Source: Rallus limicola (Eukaryota; Chordata; Aves; Gruiformes; Rallidae). Taken from it: 64,000 nucleotides of DNA. Below are positions 25,107-38,224 of this stretch, piece after piece. How positions within the stretch are numbered: position 1 is the first letter of the stretch; each line of letters starts with the position of its first letter. The position numbers and the translations under genes were made by a program. The stretch spans positions 50,841,762 to 50,905,761 of the forward strand of contig JAKCOZ010000005.1 in NCBI GenBank assembly GCA_022605955.1, in the 5' to 3' direction. The notes under the pieces are model-generated. The model saw only the letters and a list, made by a program, of their open reading frames with translations. It was not told the origin of the DNA and ran no database searches.

Positions 25107-28100
25107 ATTTTGATGGTTCTGGGGAAATTTCCCCACAGAAGATTGTTTCTCCCATCCTGCAGTGATGCAAAGACCACCTCCATGTCCCCAAGCTTGGGAT
25201 GAGATGGGAGCCAGAGACTTAGCAGCTCTCTGTGGGCATTGCTCCAGTGAGTGCTGATTTCTTTTTTCCCAGCTTTAATAGACAATCTAACGGGATCACA
25301 GGGCCCCTGTCCTCTCTACTGCCTTTGCCTGGTAGAGAACATGCTGTGTCAGCTCAATTTCAGAGACTGAGCCATGGGACACAATCTCCATGTGGCAATA
25401 GATGAGCTACCAGAGATGGGGAGGTGGTTTTGTAATGGAAATCAAATAAGAAGTCTTCTAAACCACACTGCCTGGAAGGGTCCTGGCTCAGCCCCAGCAC
25501 AGATGATGCCTGGCACAGACATTACATGAGCTCTCCCCTGCCCAAAGGGCAGTGCTGCCATGGCCAGCGTGCTTCAACTGCATGCATCCTCCATCCACCA
25601 CCTTTCCCAAGATAGGGCAGGTGGTGCTAGCTAAGGTGCTCATATTCCTCTGTGAAAGAAAATAATAAAACCAGAGCAAATTTTAAGGGATGCCCAGCCT
25701 GTGTTTATTTTTTTCTGAGATGGCCCACACCCCTCTCATTTTTCACAGACTAATTCTCCCTCCACGTGGGGCAGTTCTTTCAATTTCACAGAGACTCAGA
25801 GCCGAACTCACTCACTCTAGAAAGAATGTTTCTTGCTTCAGCTTCCCAACATGGCTTAAAATCAATAACATTAAAGTTTATTTTAAACACTTTAGTTTAT
25901 CAAAGCAATTTTCTCAGCATTCCAGCCTGCTGTCAGTTTTTTCCTTGTTATTTGCAATGCATTAGGTGTAGTAAAAGAGTGTTTCACAATCCCATCTGCT
26001 TTCAAAGGCCTTGCTAACAAACCCTGCAACGAGGATATAATTCATTTGGTGACCTTGGTCAAAAACAAACACAGGCCCCAAGGTGCAGCATGTGCAGAAG
26101 GGGTTCATATACTCACAGGTTTTGTTCTAAAAAGGGTTTTATATGTCAGTGTCTTGCTGAAGCTGGCTGGCCTTGTGTACACCCAGTGGCATTGCTGCCG
26201 CCAGCTGGGACAGTAGCTGTTCCTTTGGCTCCTGTGAAAGCCAGGAAATACAGCTAGGCTTTTAAAGAAACCCCATGGCCTGGTAAACTTCTGTCCCTGT
26301 GAGCTGATGTCTGCAAAGACATTATGCCCTTCTCCCATCAGCTGAATAAACACGTGTGCAAAGTTGCTCAACTGCAGAACTTCAAAAGGGACGGTCATTT
26401 TCCCGAGTGAGAGGAGCTTGGAGGAGGCAAAGTGAGAGAATAAATTCACCACAGGTGAAGCACCTCTGCAGGCATGTCCCCTGATGAGAGGGCACTTGGA
26501 TTTTAATGTGTATAGTCTCCTTCTGTGTTGCAGACCTGACTGAGCAGTGCAAAACAAGGTTTCAGCAGCTGCGGAGCCGACCCGCTTCCATGGAGCATCA
26601 AGCCACGTGTGGACCAGGCTTTGAAATTTCCCCCCACTTTTGAAAAATCAGGTTGCCCCTTGGGTGCTGGCTGTGGCATTTAAAGTCTAATTTTAGGCAC
26701 TTGGCTGCAGCAAGCATCCCTGTAAATGCTCAGCTCCTCTGCCAAGCTTCTGTAGGCTGGCGTGGAAATTTGCATCGGGGAGGCCTTACCGTCTGCACTT
26801 CCAGTCGGGAATAAGAAAACAGGACTCGGGAAGATCATCTGGATAGAGCTACTTCTGGGAGGGCAGCATATGCAATAGAGACTGAATTAGTTATTTTGGT
26901 CTTTGGTATGTTTTTTAGGGCCAAACCTGTGACTTTCCCTCACCTTGTTACACCTCCCCACATCAGCTCCTGGCAGCTGCCTGCCGCACGGACCGTGCAG
27001 CGGTCCATGGTGGTGCCAGCAGCAGGAGCTACGTGTAGAGACAAAACTGAACCAGAAGGGAGGTGTGAGCAGCATGAGGTGCTGTTGGCTCTGTTGTCTC
27101 ATCTCACATCTGCTGCACGTGGGGAGGGTGATGGGGACTGCAGGGAACTTGTCTTCTTCTGGGAAGGAGGTGGGAGCAGTGATGGATGGTGGAGGCTTAG
27201 AGGAAGGAGGGGAAGGCTGCTTGCCACCCTATACCCATGGCTTCACATGCATAGCTGATACACTGAGATGACCCCAGGTTATCTGAGGATGCAGATTAGC
27301 TAAGAGCTTGTTTGCAAAGGACAGTTCTTTTACAGTGGTGTGAGTTATCTGAGAGGCAGGCTATATGCATGAAAATACAATACTTTGAGCTCCTCAATTC
27401 AAAGCACTGTGATGTGACAGCGAGATACATATTATAGGGTCTTAAATCATGTCTACAGCCCTGATTACGAATTTGCATAGTCCTGTCTCAGCACGCACCA
27501 GGATCAGGGTCAGACCTGGAAAAGATTCTTTAGGGGTGGACTATTCAAGTGCTCCAAATTCCTGCTCGGTCTCTGGGAGAGGATATTGCTTAAGTGATAT
27601 CTTCATTCTGCAAGCCTTTCAGCTTGGGGAAAGCCTGTGCCACTTGCACAGAAGGTCCTGCAGATGTTTGGGACACAGCAGTTACATCCAACTGCTGCCA
27701 CACACCTTACACAGGATTGTAGACACAGGGCAGCCATCAGAGAGTCAAATCCTGGACATACCAAAACCACTGGATTGACTTGAGCCGGCCAGGGTTCCAC
27801 CAGGCACATTCCTCCCCTACTTCATACCTTTTTTCATTGTTCATTACCACTTAAATCCAACCAAACAGACCAGCCAGGCACCACACAGCTAATGCAAATT
27901 TTTGCCAGTGTTTGGAGGAACAAAGGTGGTTACCATGTCCCTTTGTCCTGGGTCTCTCATGCCCATTTTCTAGGCACAATCTCAATAGCTAACCACAGCA
28001 CTAACTTCCTTCCATCTGTTGATTCCACAATTTACAGGCAACATCTGTACCACTCCTGCATTTGCCCTCACTGAGGAACATTTGCCACTCAGGGGATTCT

Positions 28101-31100
28101 GGAGAATGAACCTGCCACTGAGCTACCTGGGGTGAATGAGTGGGACATTTGTTAACATATTCCTCTTTATATTTAAATGGCAATATTAAACTTTTGCCCT
28201 AAGTTCTGGCCCAGTGTGTCATGGTGAGATCCACAGAATGTTTGAGGCAACAACTCTCAGAGAAGAACCAGAGCCAGCAGGCAAGGAAGGTGCTATAGGT
28301 CCATGCAGAGAAGTTAAACAGCTATCCTGACCCCTCCTGTGTGTACACCAATACACACCCTTGCACAGGGATTGCTTTCAGCAGCTGAGTTTTCCAGGGT
28401 ATATTTCTAATGGAGACAAACACGCTCAGATCTGAAGACTGTAACTTGAGGGCAAGAACTCTTCATCTCCAAAAATGCCTAAATGTATGAGGTCTGGTAC
28501 TGCTAATGAGATGCTCTTTTTAAACTGGGCCTCCTTTAAAGAAGATCCAGTTGGTGTGCTGAAGATGGCTTTAGATAGGGGAGTTAATTAGTTTGCAACC
28601 CACTGCTACGAATATCAAACATGGGGAATAGCTGGTTGTTTTTCCCAACTCTGTAGCTCTACAGAGGAAATAATGGCCATGCATTCAAACCAAGAATGAC
28701 AGGGGTAGCCTCAAGCCAAGGCTGCTGATAAGCAGCAGTAGGGTGGTAAGGCAGGCAGACAACATCTTGAGGAGCCCCAGGGCAGGGCCTCCATAGGGGC
28801 AGCCACTGACAGATGCTGGAGACACCTTCCTGACCAGAAACAGGTCCTGGGGGGAGCTCAGAGCCAGGTATGGCTTTTGAGGGAGAGAAGAATGATTTCT
28901 TGTCACGTTTCGATCCCCATGTCCTTTTCCTGGTCGATTCTGTGGTCAGAAGCCCTGGAAACCCTGTGAGTGTTCCTTTACCTCAACAGCAGATCTGGAC
29001 TTCGGTGTTGATGGTTCCTTGTAAGTCTGACATGTCACTTCAGGAGCTGTGCCAAAACAGTCAAGGCAGAGAAAAGTCATGCTATCTTCCTGTGTAGTGT
29101 AAGTCAACACAGACCCTTCTCTGACAACAATAGAGCTGTATTTGTTTGCATCCAACCTAACTTGGTCCCTCTGCTGCAAATAAAGCCATATAATTTCCAT
29201 AAGGACAGAGAGCAGCTGAAAATTACCCACTGCTTTCAGAGATCTCTTGAAGTGGGGATGTCTCATGTTTCCAAAAAAACTGATGAAACCTGAAAGGATT
29301 AAGCCACAGTTCTTTATCATCACAGTGCAGGACATCTGGACTTCTTATGGAGATGGGAGGAAAAGGATATCATTCAAGATGATCAGAAATGCAACATCAT
29401 GGCCATAGTTGCTAAGGTCATATACATCCTGCAGTTGAAGGTGTGTGGACAAGCGTGCACCAGGCTCAGGCTCCCTGGGCTGATGTTACTGAACCTGTAG
29501 GAATTTCTGCTGGGGTCAATGAAGCCACCAGCCCCATGGTTGCCCCAACCTGTGTACCTCCATCCTGCAGAAGCCACACTTCCACAGGAGGATGGAGGAA
29601 AAAGGGTTTTTTAGTGGATATTTATGGAGTTACCAGCTTTTCTGGGGCTCTCTCAGGTGAGAGGTGCCTCATTTGGGCTGTGGCACAAGTCCATCTCCTC
29701 TTGGGCACTGCAGGGTGATGATGACAGATGGTTGTTTGCCACCACACACTTTCCTCCTAGCCCAGCCTGAGCAGACCCAATCCTTTGGGATCTGATGTCT
29801 TCCTTTGTGGTGATTTCCATCAATGCTGAAAAGAAGTTATACAATTAATTTGGTATAACCCCCCCACCTCACCCCTTGATGGGAACCAACATATGACTTA
29901 CTGGGGAAAGCACCTCCCTGAAAAAGAGCCTTTTACACTCAGCTTGGTTTAACCCTGCCAACTCTGAGTGGGACAGCAAAGCTCCTGCTGATGGCTGTGA
30001 GTGAAATTAAGGGCTTTTGGCTTGTGTGTCTATAATTAGACTGAGCAGAAGGCAAACTATTCTGTTATGACAACTTCAGAGTGGAAAGAAATAGGTCTGA
30101 GCAGATGTTGATTTGCAGGATAAACAAATTAATTCAATTCAATTTAGTCCCCTCTACTGTTTTAGTCCTTTGTTCCCTGATTTAAAGTGTCAAATACAGT
30201 GCTCATGCTGTATGCATGACAAAAACCACATGCCAGGACAGACACATAAATCTGCAAATAGAAAATATATCCAGTATCCTTATAGGTCTGCTGTATTTCC
30301 CTATCATCCTTTAACCTTCAGGACCTTGGCTTTCACCCAGGGCTGGTGTTCTACCACAAAAAACTCCACTTGTAAATCTTTAGCCACTTGCAAATGAAAT
30401 TTCTGCTGAGATGCTGAGACCTCTTAGGGTTACAGTTCTGCCTTAGGTTGTACTAAATAAGCAGATTGGGCTTCCCAGTTCTCAAATTTTCAGGTGGAAA
30501 CAACATCCCTTAGAAAAGGGTGTTTGGTGATGTGATGCTGGGAGGGAGTCGGACCGAGCAGCACACATGGGGCTGGGTGCCAAGTCCCTCCCTTCATGTC
30601 CATCTGTTATCATCTGGGACGGCACAGTCCTTGAGCCTGGGACTTTCCTGGAAGGACTGGAAAGCCCAAGCTTGTAAAGTATGTCCATGCAAATCGCTTG
30701 GAAATCAGCTGGAAACAAACAAGTAAACAAGGGATGCCTCCTGAGGTCACAGGCTTTTTCTGAAAAGCTGAGCTCAGGTTTAAAGGTCTCTTCTTCCTTT
30801 AGGTATCTTGGAGGGCTTGGTGGCTTCTCTGACTTCCGTGCTTAGACAGAGACATCACTCATCTCCTTTAATGGCTGAAAGGCATTTCAGTCTTTTTAGT
30901 CCAAAGGGACAGATAAGCAGCTTTCTGAGCACTAAAACTCAGGCTGGTTTTATAAGGGGCATTGGTGCAATAGTCGTTCTGTGCTTAGTGGTGTCTCTTG
31001 TAGCCTGAAAGGAAGAATCGTGTCCATACACACTCAGAGGAATCGTCTCATGTTCTTCATGTTTAGTATTTGCATTTCTTTGAATGCCAGTGCCAAACTA

Positions 31101-31194
31101 TTGTCAGCTAAAGGCAGCATTATGAGCTGGGATGGATGATCACTTCGTGAATATGTGAACACACCAGGACACTAAACAGCAACAGCTTAATGTT
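25107..31194. other. Non-coding stretch
   Basis: Positions 25850-26070 are AT-rich with TTTATCAAAGC and CTTTCAAAGG (TCF/LEF-like), and TGACCTTGGTCA at 26050-26061 followed by AACAAACA. A 150-codon minus-strand open frame at 26105-26557 has no recognisable domain. Nothing else stands out. Confidence 0.5.
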
Positions 31195-31253
31195 TTAAGG
31201 AACTAGATGATCTTTGAGGTCGCTTCCAACCCAGAATGTTCTGTGGTTCTATT
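31195..31253 (+). mobile_element. CR1 3'-terminal scrap
   Basis: The segment ACTAGATGATCTTTGAGGTC followed by CTTCCAACCCAGAATGTTCT and GTGGTTCTATTC is the last ~55 bp of a CR1, with a degraded terminal octamer repeat. Confidence 0.8.
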
Positions 31254-31592
31254 CAAAATGTCAATGCTCAACCACAGATCCCATGGCAGAGTGTAGATCA
31301 CTAGATCAAAGAAATGCACAGAGAGAAAAATGAGGTCCCTTCCTTTGTACTGCAACACAGTTCCTGCAGTCCTGGTTCTTTGCTGGTCATTTGTTGGACA
31401 GGTCAAATGTCCAACACTACACAAATTTTACTACTACAGAAATTTGAGCACTAATTTGATCTAGAGCACCCGTGATCTCCCCCCAAATGGCTGGTGGGTG
31501 GGCTGGGCATTGCATCAGTTTAATGACCTGGAATACTGCTGATCCGCTCTGTACCGGGTGCTGCTCTGGGTGGCACAAAGGGGCAGGCACAC

Positions 31593-32126
31593 TGCCATGG
31601 TTTAACCCAGCCAGTGGCTGAAACAGCCACACAGCTGTTTGCTCAGTCCCCCTCACCCAATGGGATGGGGGAAAGACTTGAAAAGAGAAAGTAGAACTCG
31701 TGGGTAGAGATAAAAGCAATTTAACAGGACACAAATAATCATAATACTGATAAAAAATGCATATGAACCAAGTGATGCACAGCGCAGTTGCTCCTCACCC
31801 ACTGACCAACGCCCAGCTAGTTCCCAAGCCACAGTGCTCCCTGGCCAATTCTCCCCAGTTATACACATAGCATGATGATGTATGGTATGGAATAGCCCTT
31901 GGGCCAGTTTGGGCCAGCTGTCCTGGCTGTGTCCCCTCCCAGCTTCTTGTGTACACCCAGCCTACTTCTGGGCAGGGCAGCCAAGAAGCTGAAAAAACCC
32001 CTGACTGCTCAGCAACAACGAAACCATCAGTGTGTTATCAAGATGATTCTCATCCTAAATCCCAAACACAGAATTATGTCAGCTGCTAGGAAGAAAATTA
32101 ACACTATCCAAGCTGAAACCAGGACA
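31593..32126 (-). mobile_element. Older solo LTR of the same avian ERV group, reverse orientation
   Basis: Read on the minus strand it starts TGTCCTGGTTTCAGC at 32126 and ends GGGTTAAACCATGGCA at 31593. Internal landmarks such as ACCCACGAGTTC and CCCATCCCATTGGG (minus strand) and GGCCAGTTTGGGCCAGCTG (plus strand) belong to this LTR group as I know it from bird genomes. The flanks are CACAC (31588-31592) and CACCC (32127-32131), a plausible 5-bp target duplication with one change. There is no internal region beside it. The imperfect duplication and terminus suggest it is older than the 41.7 kb copy. Confidence 0.88.
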
Positions 32127-32131
32127 CACCC

Positions 32132-35100
32132 CCCCTGTGCCCTAGAAAGACTCAGCTGCCCCAAAACTGGTAGAAGGGAAGGAAATAGTTCCTAACCTGC
32201 ACCGGTAGCTCCCATTGACTCCCCTTTCATCCAAGTAGCTCAGGCTGGTGTTACATGGCAGAATGTGTGCTGCTTTGCTGCCAAAAAGAAAGGAGCAGTG
32301 AAATGTTCCAAGCAGCACTTGATTGCTTTCCTGCAGGTGAGCACTTCACTTTTGTTTTGTACAACGTATGGGATGGATGTTTGCAGCCAGAGGATGTCTG
32401 TAGCAGTAGGGCATGTTGCACGAGGCATCCAGCAGCTGGCCCTGTGGCCTCATGGGCCCTTCCCTAGCACTGTGGGCTTCCTCCTGCCATGGCAGTCTCG
32501 GCTGTAGGTGGGTCCTGAGCCCCCCAAAGCATACAGAGTGGTCCCATCTCACTCCAGACCTCCCTCACAGACCTCCCTGCTTCCAGGGGCTCACCACAGG
32601 GCCTCTACTATCCTTGAAAAAATCCCAACCCCCTGAAATTCTTATTCCACATAAAGGAACCGACTATATTAGCTGAGGGGAAAAAAAGTTTCTAATTTTC
32701 ATATCAAGAGTAAGTGCTCCCTGTTAATTCTGCACTGCTTTATGTGCATTCTGGATGTGCTTTGTGAAGCTGTTGAGGAGAAACCAGCCCTGCAAGCACA
32801 AGTTGTGCACTGCCCAACCACCACACTCAGCGTTGACCATGAGACACTTTCACATCTTTTCCAGAAACAGGGAGCAACATATTTTACAAGGAAATAACTT
32901 TGCTACCTAAAGATGAGTCCCTTTGTTTAATGTTAAGCCAGTTGCATGGCATGTGTCCGTCTCCCCTCCCTCCCCAGGGGCAGTCCTGGGTGCAGAGGGC
33001 AGAAGAAATGTTGGAAAAGATATGTTTCTCTGTGAAGAGCAGAGCTTGGGGTCAGGTGTGTGGGATGCTTGTGTCTCGGTTCCACGGGCTTGCCCTCTCT
33101 TGTACAATCGTTAAACCCATCCTGGAGCAACTACCCAGTGGGAGGTGCTGGGGATGGGCAGTAGCTGGAGCCCCTGCATTTAGAGGCAGGCTGCATAAGT
33201 CCAGTTTCTCTGGAAAAGCAGCTAAAAATAGCCAGGAGAGATGTGCCAAAGCTGCTTGCTGCCGGTGCCAGGTTTGTTTTATATTGCAGCAGTGCTGGGA
33301 CTTTGCCCCAGGCCATGCATGGCACCGGGGGAGAGGGGCTGGGGGTTGGGGCGGGGGGGTGATGTGGGACAGGTCAGCCGGGAGCCAGCCACCTTACCTG
33401 GGCTGGGGCCACATGAGATGCTCCGTGCTCTGCACCACTTCCTCCTGAGCTGCGGTCCTCGCTGGGTGCCCACCTGGCACCCCTGGGAGCCCCCTACCCC
33501 TGGCCCCAATGAGAGCTGCTCTGGATGATCATTAGGTCTGAGGAGGTAAAGAGGAGGATCGGGGCGGTCTCAGTTTCTTTATCCCTTGTAAGAGGGTTTG
33601 CGCTCTAAGACGATACCTTCCTCTGGAGCAGCCTGGTCAAGTGGAAATCAACCCTGGCTAAGTAAACACTGATCATCCTGCTTAGAGACTTGAATTAAAA
33701 AGCTTTGCCAATCAGCCTTGATTGATAGAAAAAGGACAGGGCATTAGGATCAGCCAGGGGGCTTTGGGCAGCAAGACCTTCACTTCAATCTTTTTGCTGC
33801 TTTTCAGGTTTGCTGACACCTCCTGTGTTAGTTGGACTAAGGGCAGAGCTGGGTCCTTACCCATAGGATGTTTACACATCGCTTTTGCCAGCAAGAAAAA
33901 ACAAATCTATGGATCAGTGTCCACCCAGGAGCTAAAGCTTCTGCTAGAGAGAGCTGTCACCCTGCTGTGATCAATAAACCTGTCAGCCTTTGCTCGGTGC
34001 CTCAGCTCTGCGAAGTCCCTGGAATCAGACCAGACTGTTTTGATGCACTGGTATTATTTTGGCTGTGCTCATCTCATTGTGTGTAAGAGCAATAAAAGGA
34101 TAGAAAAAACATGAGAAACCCTCCCCCCAAACACACACAGAGGCATGAGAGGTGAAAGCAAGCCCTTTGAAAGGATGAAGCTGGCAGCGGGAAGATGCAG
34201 CAGATGAGAACGTGTGGTATGAAGCTGGTACCTGGCTCAGCTGTCTCCTCTGCATCGCTCTGGCTGTGTGCAGTGAAGAGACTGCTCAGTGTGACACTGT
34301 GGCTGCTGCGGCTGGACCAGCCTCTGCCTGCACAGCATCGTCTGGTCAGGGATGCAGAGGGTCATGGCTGATGTTGGGGGAGAGCATGAGGCTGTGTGAG
34401 TTCATATGCACCTAGTATCGGCCCAACTCACTCCCGTTTTGCACTGGGAGCCTGTTGTAAGCCCCCTCCCTGCTTTATAAAGATATTTCATAAATGTCAG
34501 TCAGAAGTACCAGAGGCAGAGGTTGGCTACTATGGCACATGGGGTTTTCTGAAGCTCTTCCATGAGTAAGCAGAAATCCTGAATGTGACCTCAGCCGCTT
34601 TGCCCCATCCTGAGATACACTGATGCCAGACCCCCAGCCACGATGGGAAGAGGCGGGACTGATCCTGACACCAGTCCCAAAGGCCAGGGACACACACTGT
34701 GGATGTCCCTCTCCTTCTCCTGCTGCCCCTGGATGGTCCCAGCTCCCAGGGGCTGCATACAGAACTCATGTGCTTGGAGCTGCCCTGTGCTGCTGCAACC
34801 CTGCTAAACCCCTGGAACGGGGAAACACGCTGCAAACCCTCCCCAGGGCTCCACACGTGATTGATAGCAGCACGGAGCGGTGGGGCTGGCAGAGAGGATT
34901 AGCAGCTGATGGATTGCTGTAACTCAAGCCCTCGTATCCCCACTGCACTGCCAGCTCCAGGGTCAGCAGCACTTGGGCTGCTGTACAAACCTGGCTGGGC
35001 CAGCAAGCTTCAGCATAAAGTCTGCTGAAGTCGGGAAGCCACGGAGGGACAAAACCCAAGCTACATCTCTGGAAGACCCACAGGGAGTGTTGGAAGTCTG

Positions 35101-36394
35101 TGCAAAGTCCCTCAGTCTGTATTGAATAGAAAAGAGTAGCTGGGGATAGCGTGGCTTGGGCTTGCCATACCACTGGATTATGTTTTTTTCCTGATTTTAT
35201 TGCAAAAGGAGCACCCTGGAACCCTGGGGTGGGAGCGGGGGGAGCCTGAAGGACCAAATGAAGGAGGTTACGAAAGGAGTGGAGCAGGTTATCAGAGCAA
35301 GTGCATTCCTGCAAGGCTGGGGGGGCCGGGCAGCCAGGGCCCCTTTCCCAAACCCTGGGGAGCTGTTTGCACAGCACCCGCCATTTGTCCCAAGAACATT
35401 TCTTAAATTGTTTCTAGCACTCTCAAGTGCGTGATTGTGCCTTGTCCAGTTATTTTAGTGATTGCTGCCCCAGAAAAGGTGTTAACTAAGCACCCTGTCC
35501 CCACAAACACACAGCGGGTCTCCTGGAGGGATGCACGTGGCAGGCAGGAGCTGGAGACATCTCTGTCCACCATCACCTCCACTGGCCCAGCTCATCAGAA
35601 ACTGGATTAGAGTCTCTGGCCCCAAAATCTGTCCCCGTACTCTGTAGAAGCAGCTGGAGTACAACGTTTCCAAAATAGCCCTGACCCCTGTCTGTGGCTC
35701 CTGGGGAGGCTTCATAGGTGGCAGCCGGGCTGTGCCACCCATGGGCAGCATGAGCACCCAGCTCTGCCTGACAACGCCCATGGAAGACTTTAGAAAGGGC
35801 TGAGGATGGGACCAGTGCTGTGCCAGACACCCCAAAGCAGTGGGGCAAGGCTTATCCCCCATGTTTCCGCTGTTCTGAGAGACAGCTGGGATGTTGTCCT
35901 CCTAGGCTTACTTTCAGGGGTGCTACCTGCTCTTTTTCCCCAAGCCCCTCTCCACAACTCCAAGGGAACGGGGTTAAAGCCAGGCTGTGTTTGCAATGCA
36001 ATGGACACGCCCTGGGGTGGCATGGTTCAGAAGGGTTGGGCGATTGCAGTGGTGGCCTTTGCCCCAGGAGGTCCCCATGCACAAGCAGGGACCAGTCTGA
36101 CCACAGCTGGTTGGATGTGGCAGAGCCAGAGATGGATCCTGGCTGCCACAGGCATGTCTGTAGTGATCACAACCATGTTTTGCTCTTGTAAAATGATAAA
36201 ACCATGTTTACCTTACTGTTGAGCATCCTACCCATCGTACCCAGAGGTGGGCACAAGAAGAACCCAGCGATTCCTGTGTTAAGGAGGTTGGAGCAGGAGG
36301 GTAGCCATTAACTGGCAAGGCTGACAGCTCTTCCTGCACTCTCCATTCCCAGCCCATTTTCCCTGTAACCAAGTATCCAAAAGGGGTTTCTCGG
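32132..36394. other. GC-rich non-coding stretch with long chance frames
   Basis: Open frames of 182 and 203 codons (32900-33448 plus, 34766-35377 minus) have no domain I recognise. Their composition follows the local GC richness, and other frames overlap them on both strands, so I do not call them genes. Confidence 0.5.
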
Positions 36395-36700
36395 AGCACC
36401 GCTGCTTCTGAATGTTTTATTAGGGACGGAGGCCAGCACAGGATATTGAGCACTGCAGCGGCAGAGCAGTACGATGGGTGGCTGGCAGGGTTTAATACCT
36501 GCCTGATTGTATTTCCAATTACGAGAAATGCACTGAAGCCAGTCCTGAGGCAGGCCAGAGAGCTTTGAGCGCTGCAAATCTGGGCCATTTAGCCATGTTA
36601 TGACTTCTCCTCCTCCCTCGTGATTCATCTGGAGAGCAATTAAAGCTGTGTTCCCAATTAAAGAGCCTGGCTCTGAAGGATTAGACAAATGGAGGGGTAA
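36395..36700. promoter_or_regulatory. Candidate conserved non-coding element
   Basis: The AT-richer segment includes TGTATTTCCAATTACGAG, CCATTTAGCCATGTTATGAC and two CAATTAAAG copies 20 bp apart (36638-36646 and 36656-36664). It has no repeat signature. The regulatory role is inferred. Confidence 0.35.
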
Positions 36701-36959
36701 CTTCTCCAGCAGCGCAGGGTTGGTACGGGCATCCCTCTTCTGTTCATATCAAGCCAAATCCTCTGTGAGCCAGTAGGAATGGACACTCCTCCTGGAAACC
36801 TGCTCCAGCCCACAGCATCCTTCCTCAAATTAAACCTGAAGCCAGGTTGGGGCTTTCGGAGCTCCCTCCTAGTGCTGTGCTGGTTGAGAGGTAGCAAAGC
36901 AGAACAGGCAAAACCCTTTATTTTTTTGGGGAGAGGCTGAACCCAAACAGGGGCCGGAT

Positions 36960-37660
36960 TGCAAACCCCTGGTACCCGGGACGGCGGGGGCCGTGCCGTG
37001 CCGTGTCCCCGCTCAGGCAGCACCCCTGCCCTGCCCGCTACCTCGGCCCCAGTGCGGCTAAAGCTATAAATCCCTCTTGTGTGCGCGGGCCTTATCCTGA
37101 TCCCTCTGAAGCCGCTACACGCTTCGGGCGGCGGCTCCGAACGGCTTCAAACGCCCCCGTTGATCTGTGTCAGGCTCCCGCGCGGGGCGGCGCAGGCGCG
37201 AGCAGCGCAGCGGGAGAGGCGCAGCCAGACTTTTATGGCCGCAAAGGCCACGTCGCACCTGCTAACGGTTGTGAATAGACTGGCAGACAGCACCAGGTGT
37301 GCCGCTTCAACAGATTTCACAACTGGGTGTGCCTCACATCTATCTATAGAGCCCCGTGGAGGGGGTGAGGCGTGCGCGGCAATTGTCCTAATTTAGGAAA
37401 AGGATCCTGTGTGTCCAGCGGGTCGCCCTGCTCGGCCGGCACGGGTTGTCAGGAGCGATTATATCGGTCGCCCTTGGCCTGGCCCCGGCCGCGGCCCGGC
37501 GGGGAGTCGGGGAGCGCTGCTTTTATGGTTGGCGGGGAGGGATGGTAATGAGGGACCGGGTGAAAAGGCGAGCGGCCGCCCGCTCCCAGCGGCACACGGA
37601 GCATCCCCGCCAGCCTGGGGGAGCGCGGGCAGCCAGGGGACCCTGCACCCCGTCCCTGCG
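36960..37660. promoter_or_regulatory. Orphan CpG-rich island
   Basis: CpG density is conspicuously higher than anywhere else in the window, for example around 37125-37205 and 37425-37625. No exon that I recognise begins here. Within it, CTATAAATCC lies at 37064-37073 and two copies of CTTTTATGG at 37230-37238 and 37520-37528. E-box-like CACCTG and CCAGGTGTG, and a MYB-like TAACGGTTG, lie between 37256 and 37302. It could be the promoter of an unseen transcript or a CpG-rich developmental enhancer. It lies about 4 kb beyond the 3' end of NUDT14. Confidence 0.55.
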
Positions 37661-38224
37661 CCTGACCCCACCTACCCCGCAGTGTAATTCAGCTCCTTTC
37701 CTAAAAGCACCAGCCTTTTAGGGAAGGTGTTTTAATGCTATCAGTGTTCAGCCCTTACTGCTGGGAGACCTGGTTGCAGCTCAGGGCTTGCAGATGCTTC
37801 CCAAATAGGGCAACAACAACAGTAAACAAGGTCCGTGTACTTGGAAGGTGCTGGTGACATCTCTTCTGCCACCTAATAGGAAGCATGACAGGGACATCAC
37901 ACACAGGATTTTATAATTTCAGCCTTCTCTAGAAGCCCGAGTCCTTATTTCAGGTTCCTTAGATTATTTCTGTATCCCAAAGTCACATCATAAAGATGAG
38001 AGAGATGCTACAGTTCGTTTTTTAAATGTGGACCACTGGCTTGTACTCAGTAAAGGAAAGACACAGATCTCCTGGGGAAAGCTGGATGAGAGCAGATGAG
38101 GTTTTTCCAAGCTGGAGTCAGTATTCATTACCAGCAAGTGGGGACCCTGTTTTATTCTGAACTGTCTGCTCTCCCTGGACGTTAAGTGTGGTGGCACATC
38201 CAAAGGATGCATCTAAAACACAGA
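37661..38224. other. Non-coding stretch, nothing recognised
   Basis: No gene, repeat or clear motif cluster was seen between the CpG island and the next AT-rich block. Confidence 0.5.

Noticed and set aside
26105..26557. 150-codon minus-strand open frame
   Set aside because: The composition is fairly protein-like but no motif or family is recognised and no splice partners are evident. I leave it uncalled; RNA evidence would be needed.
31653..31868. Open frames across 31.4-32.2 kb as genes
   Set aside because: They lie inside or overlap the antisense solo LTR, which is not coding.
32900..33448. 182-codon plus-strand open frame
   Set aside because: It has a low-complexity Gly/Trp-rich end, no family resemblance and several overlapping antisense frames.
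34766..35377. 203-codon minus-strand open frame
   Set aside because: It is in GC-rich DNA, with no recognisable domain, overlapping frames on the other strand and a composition following base content. Probably chance.
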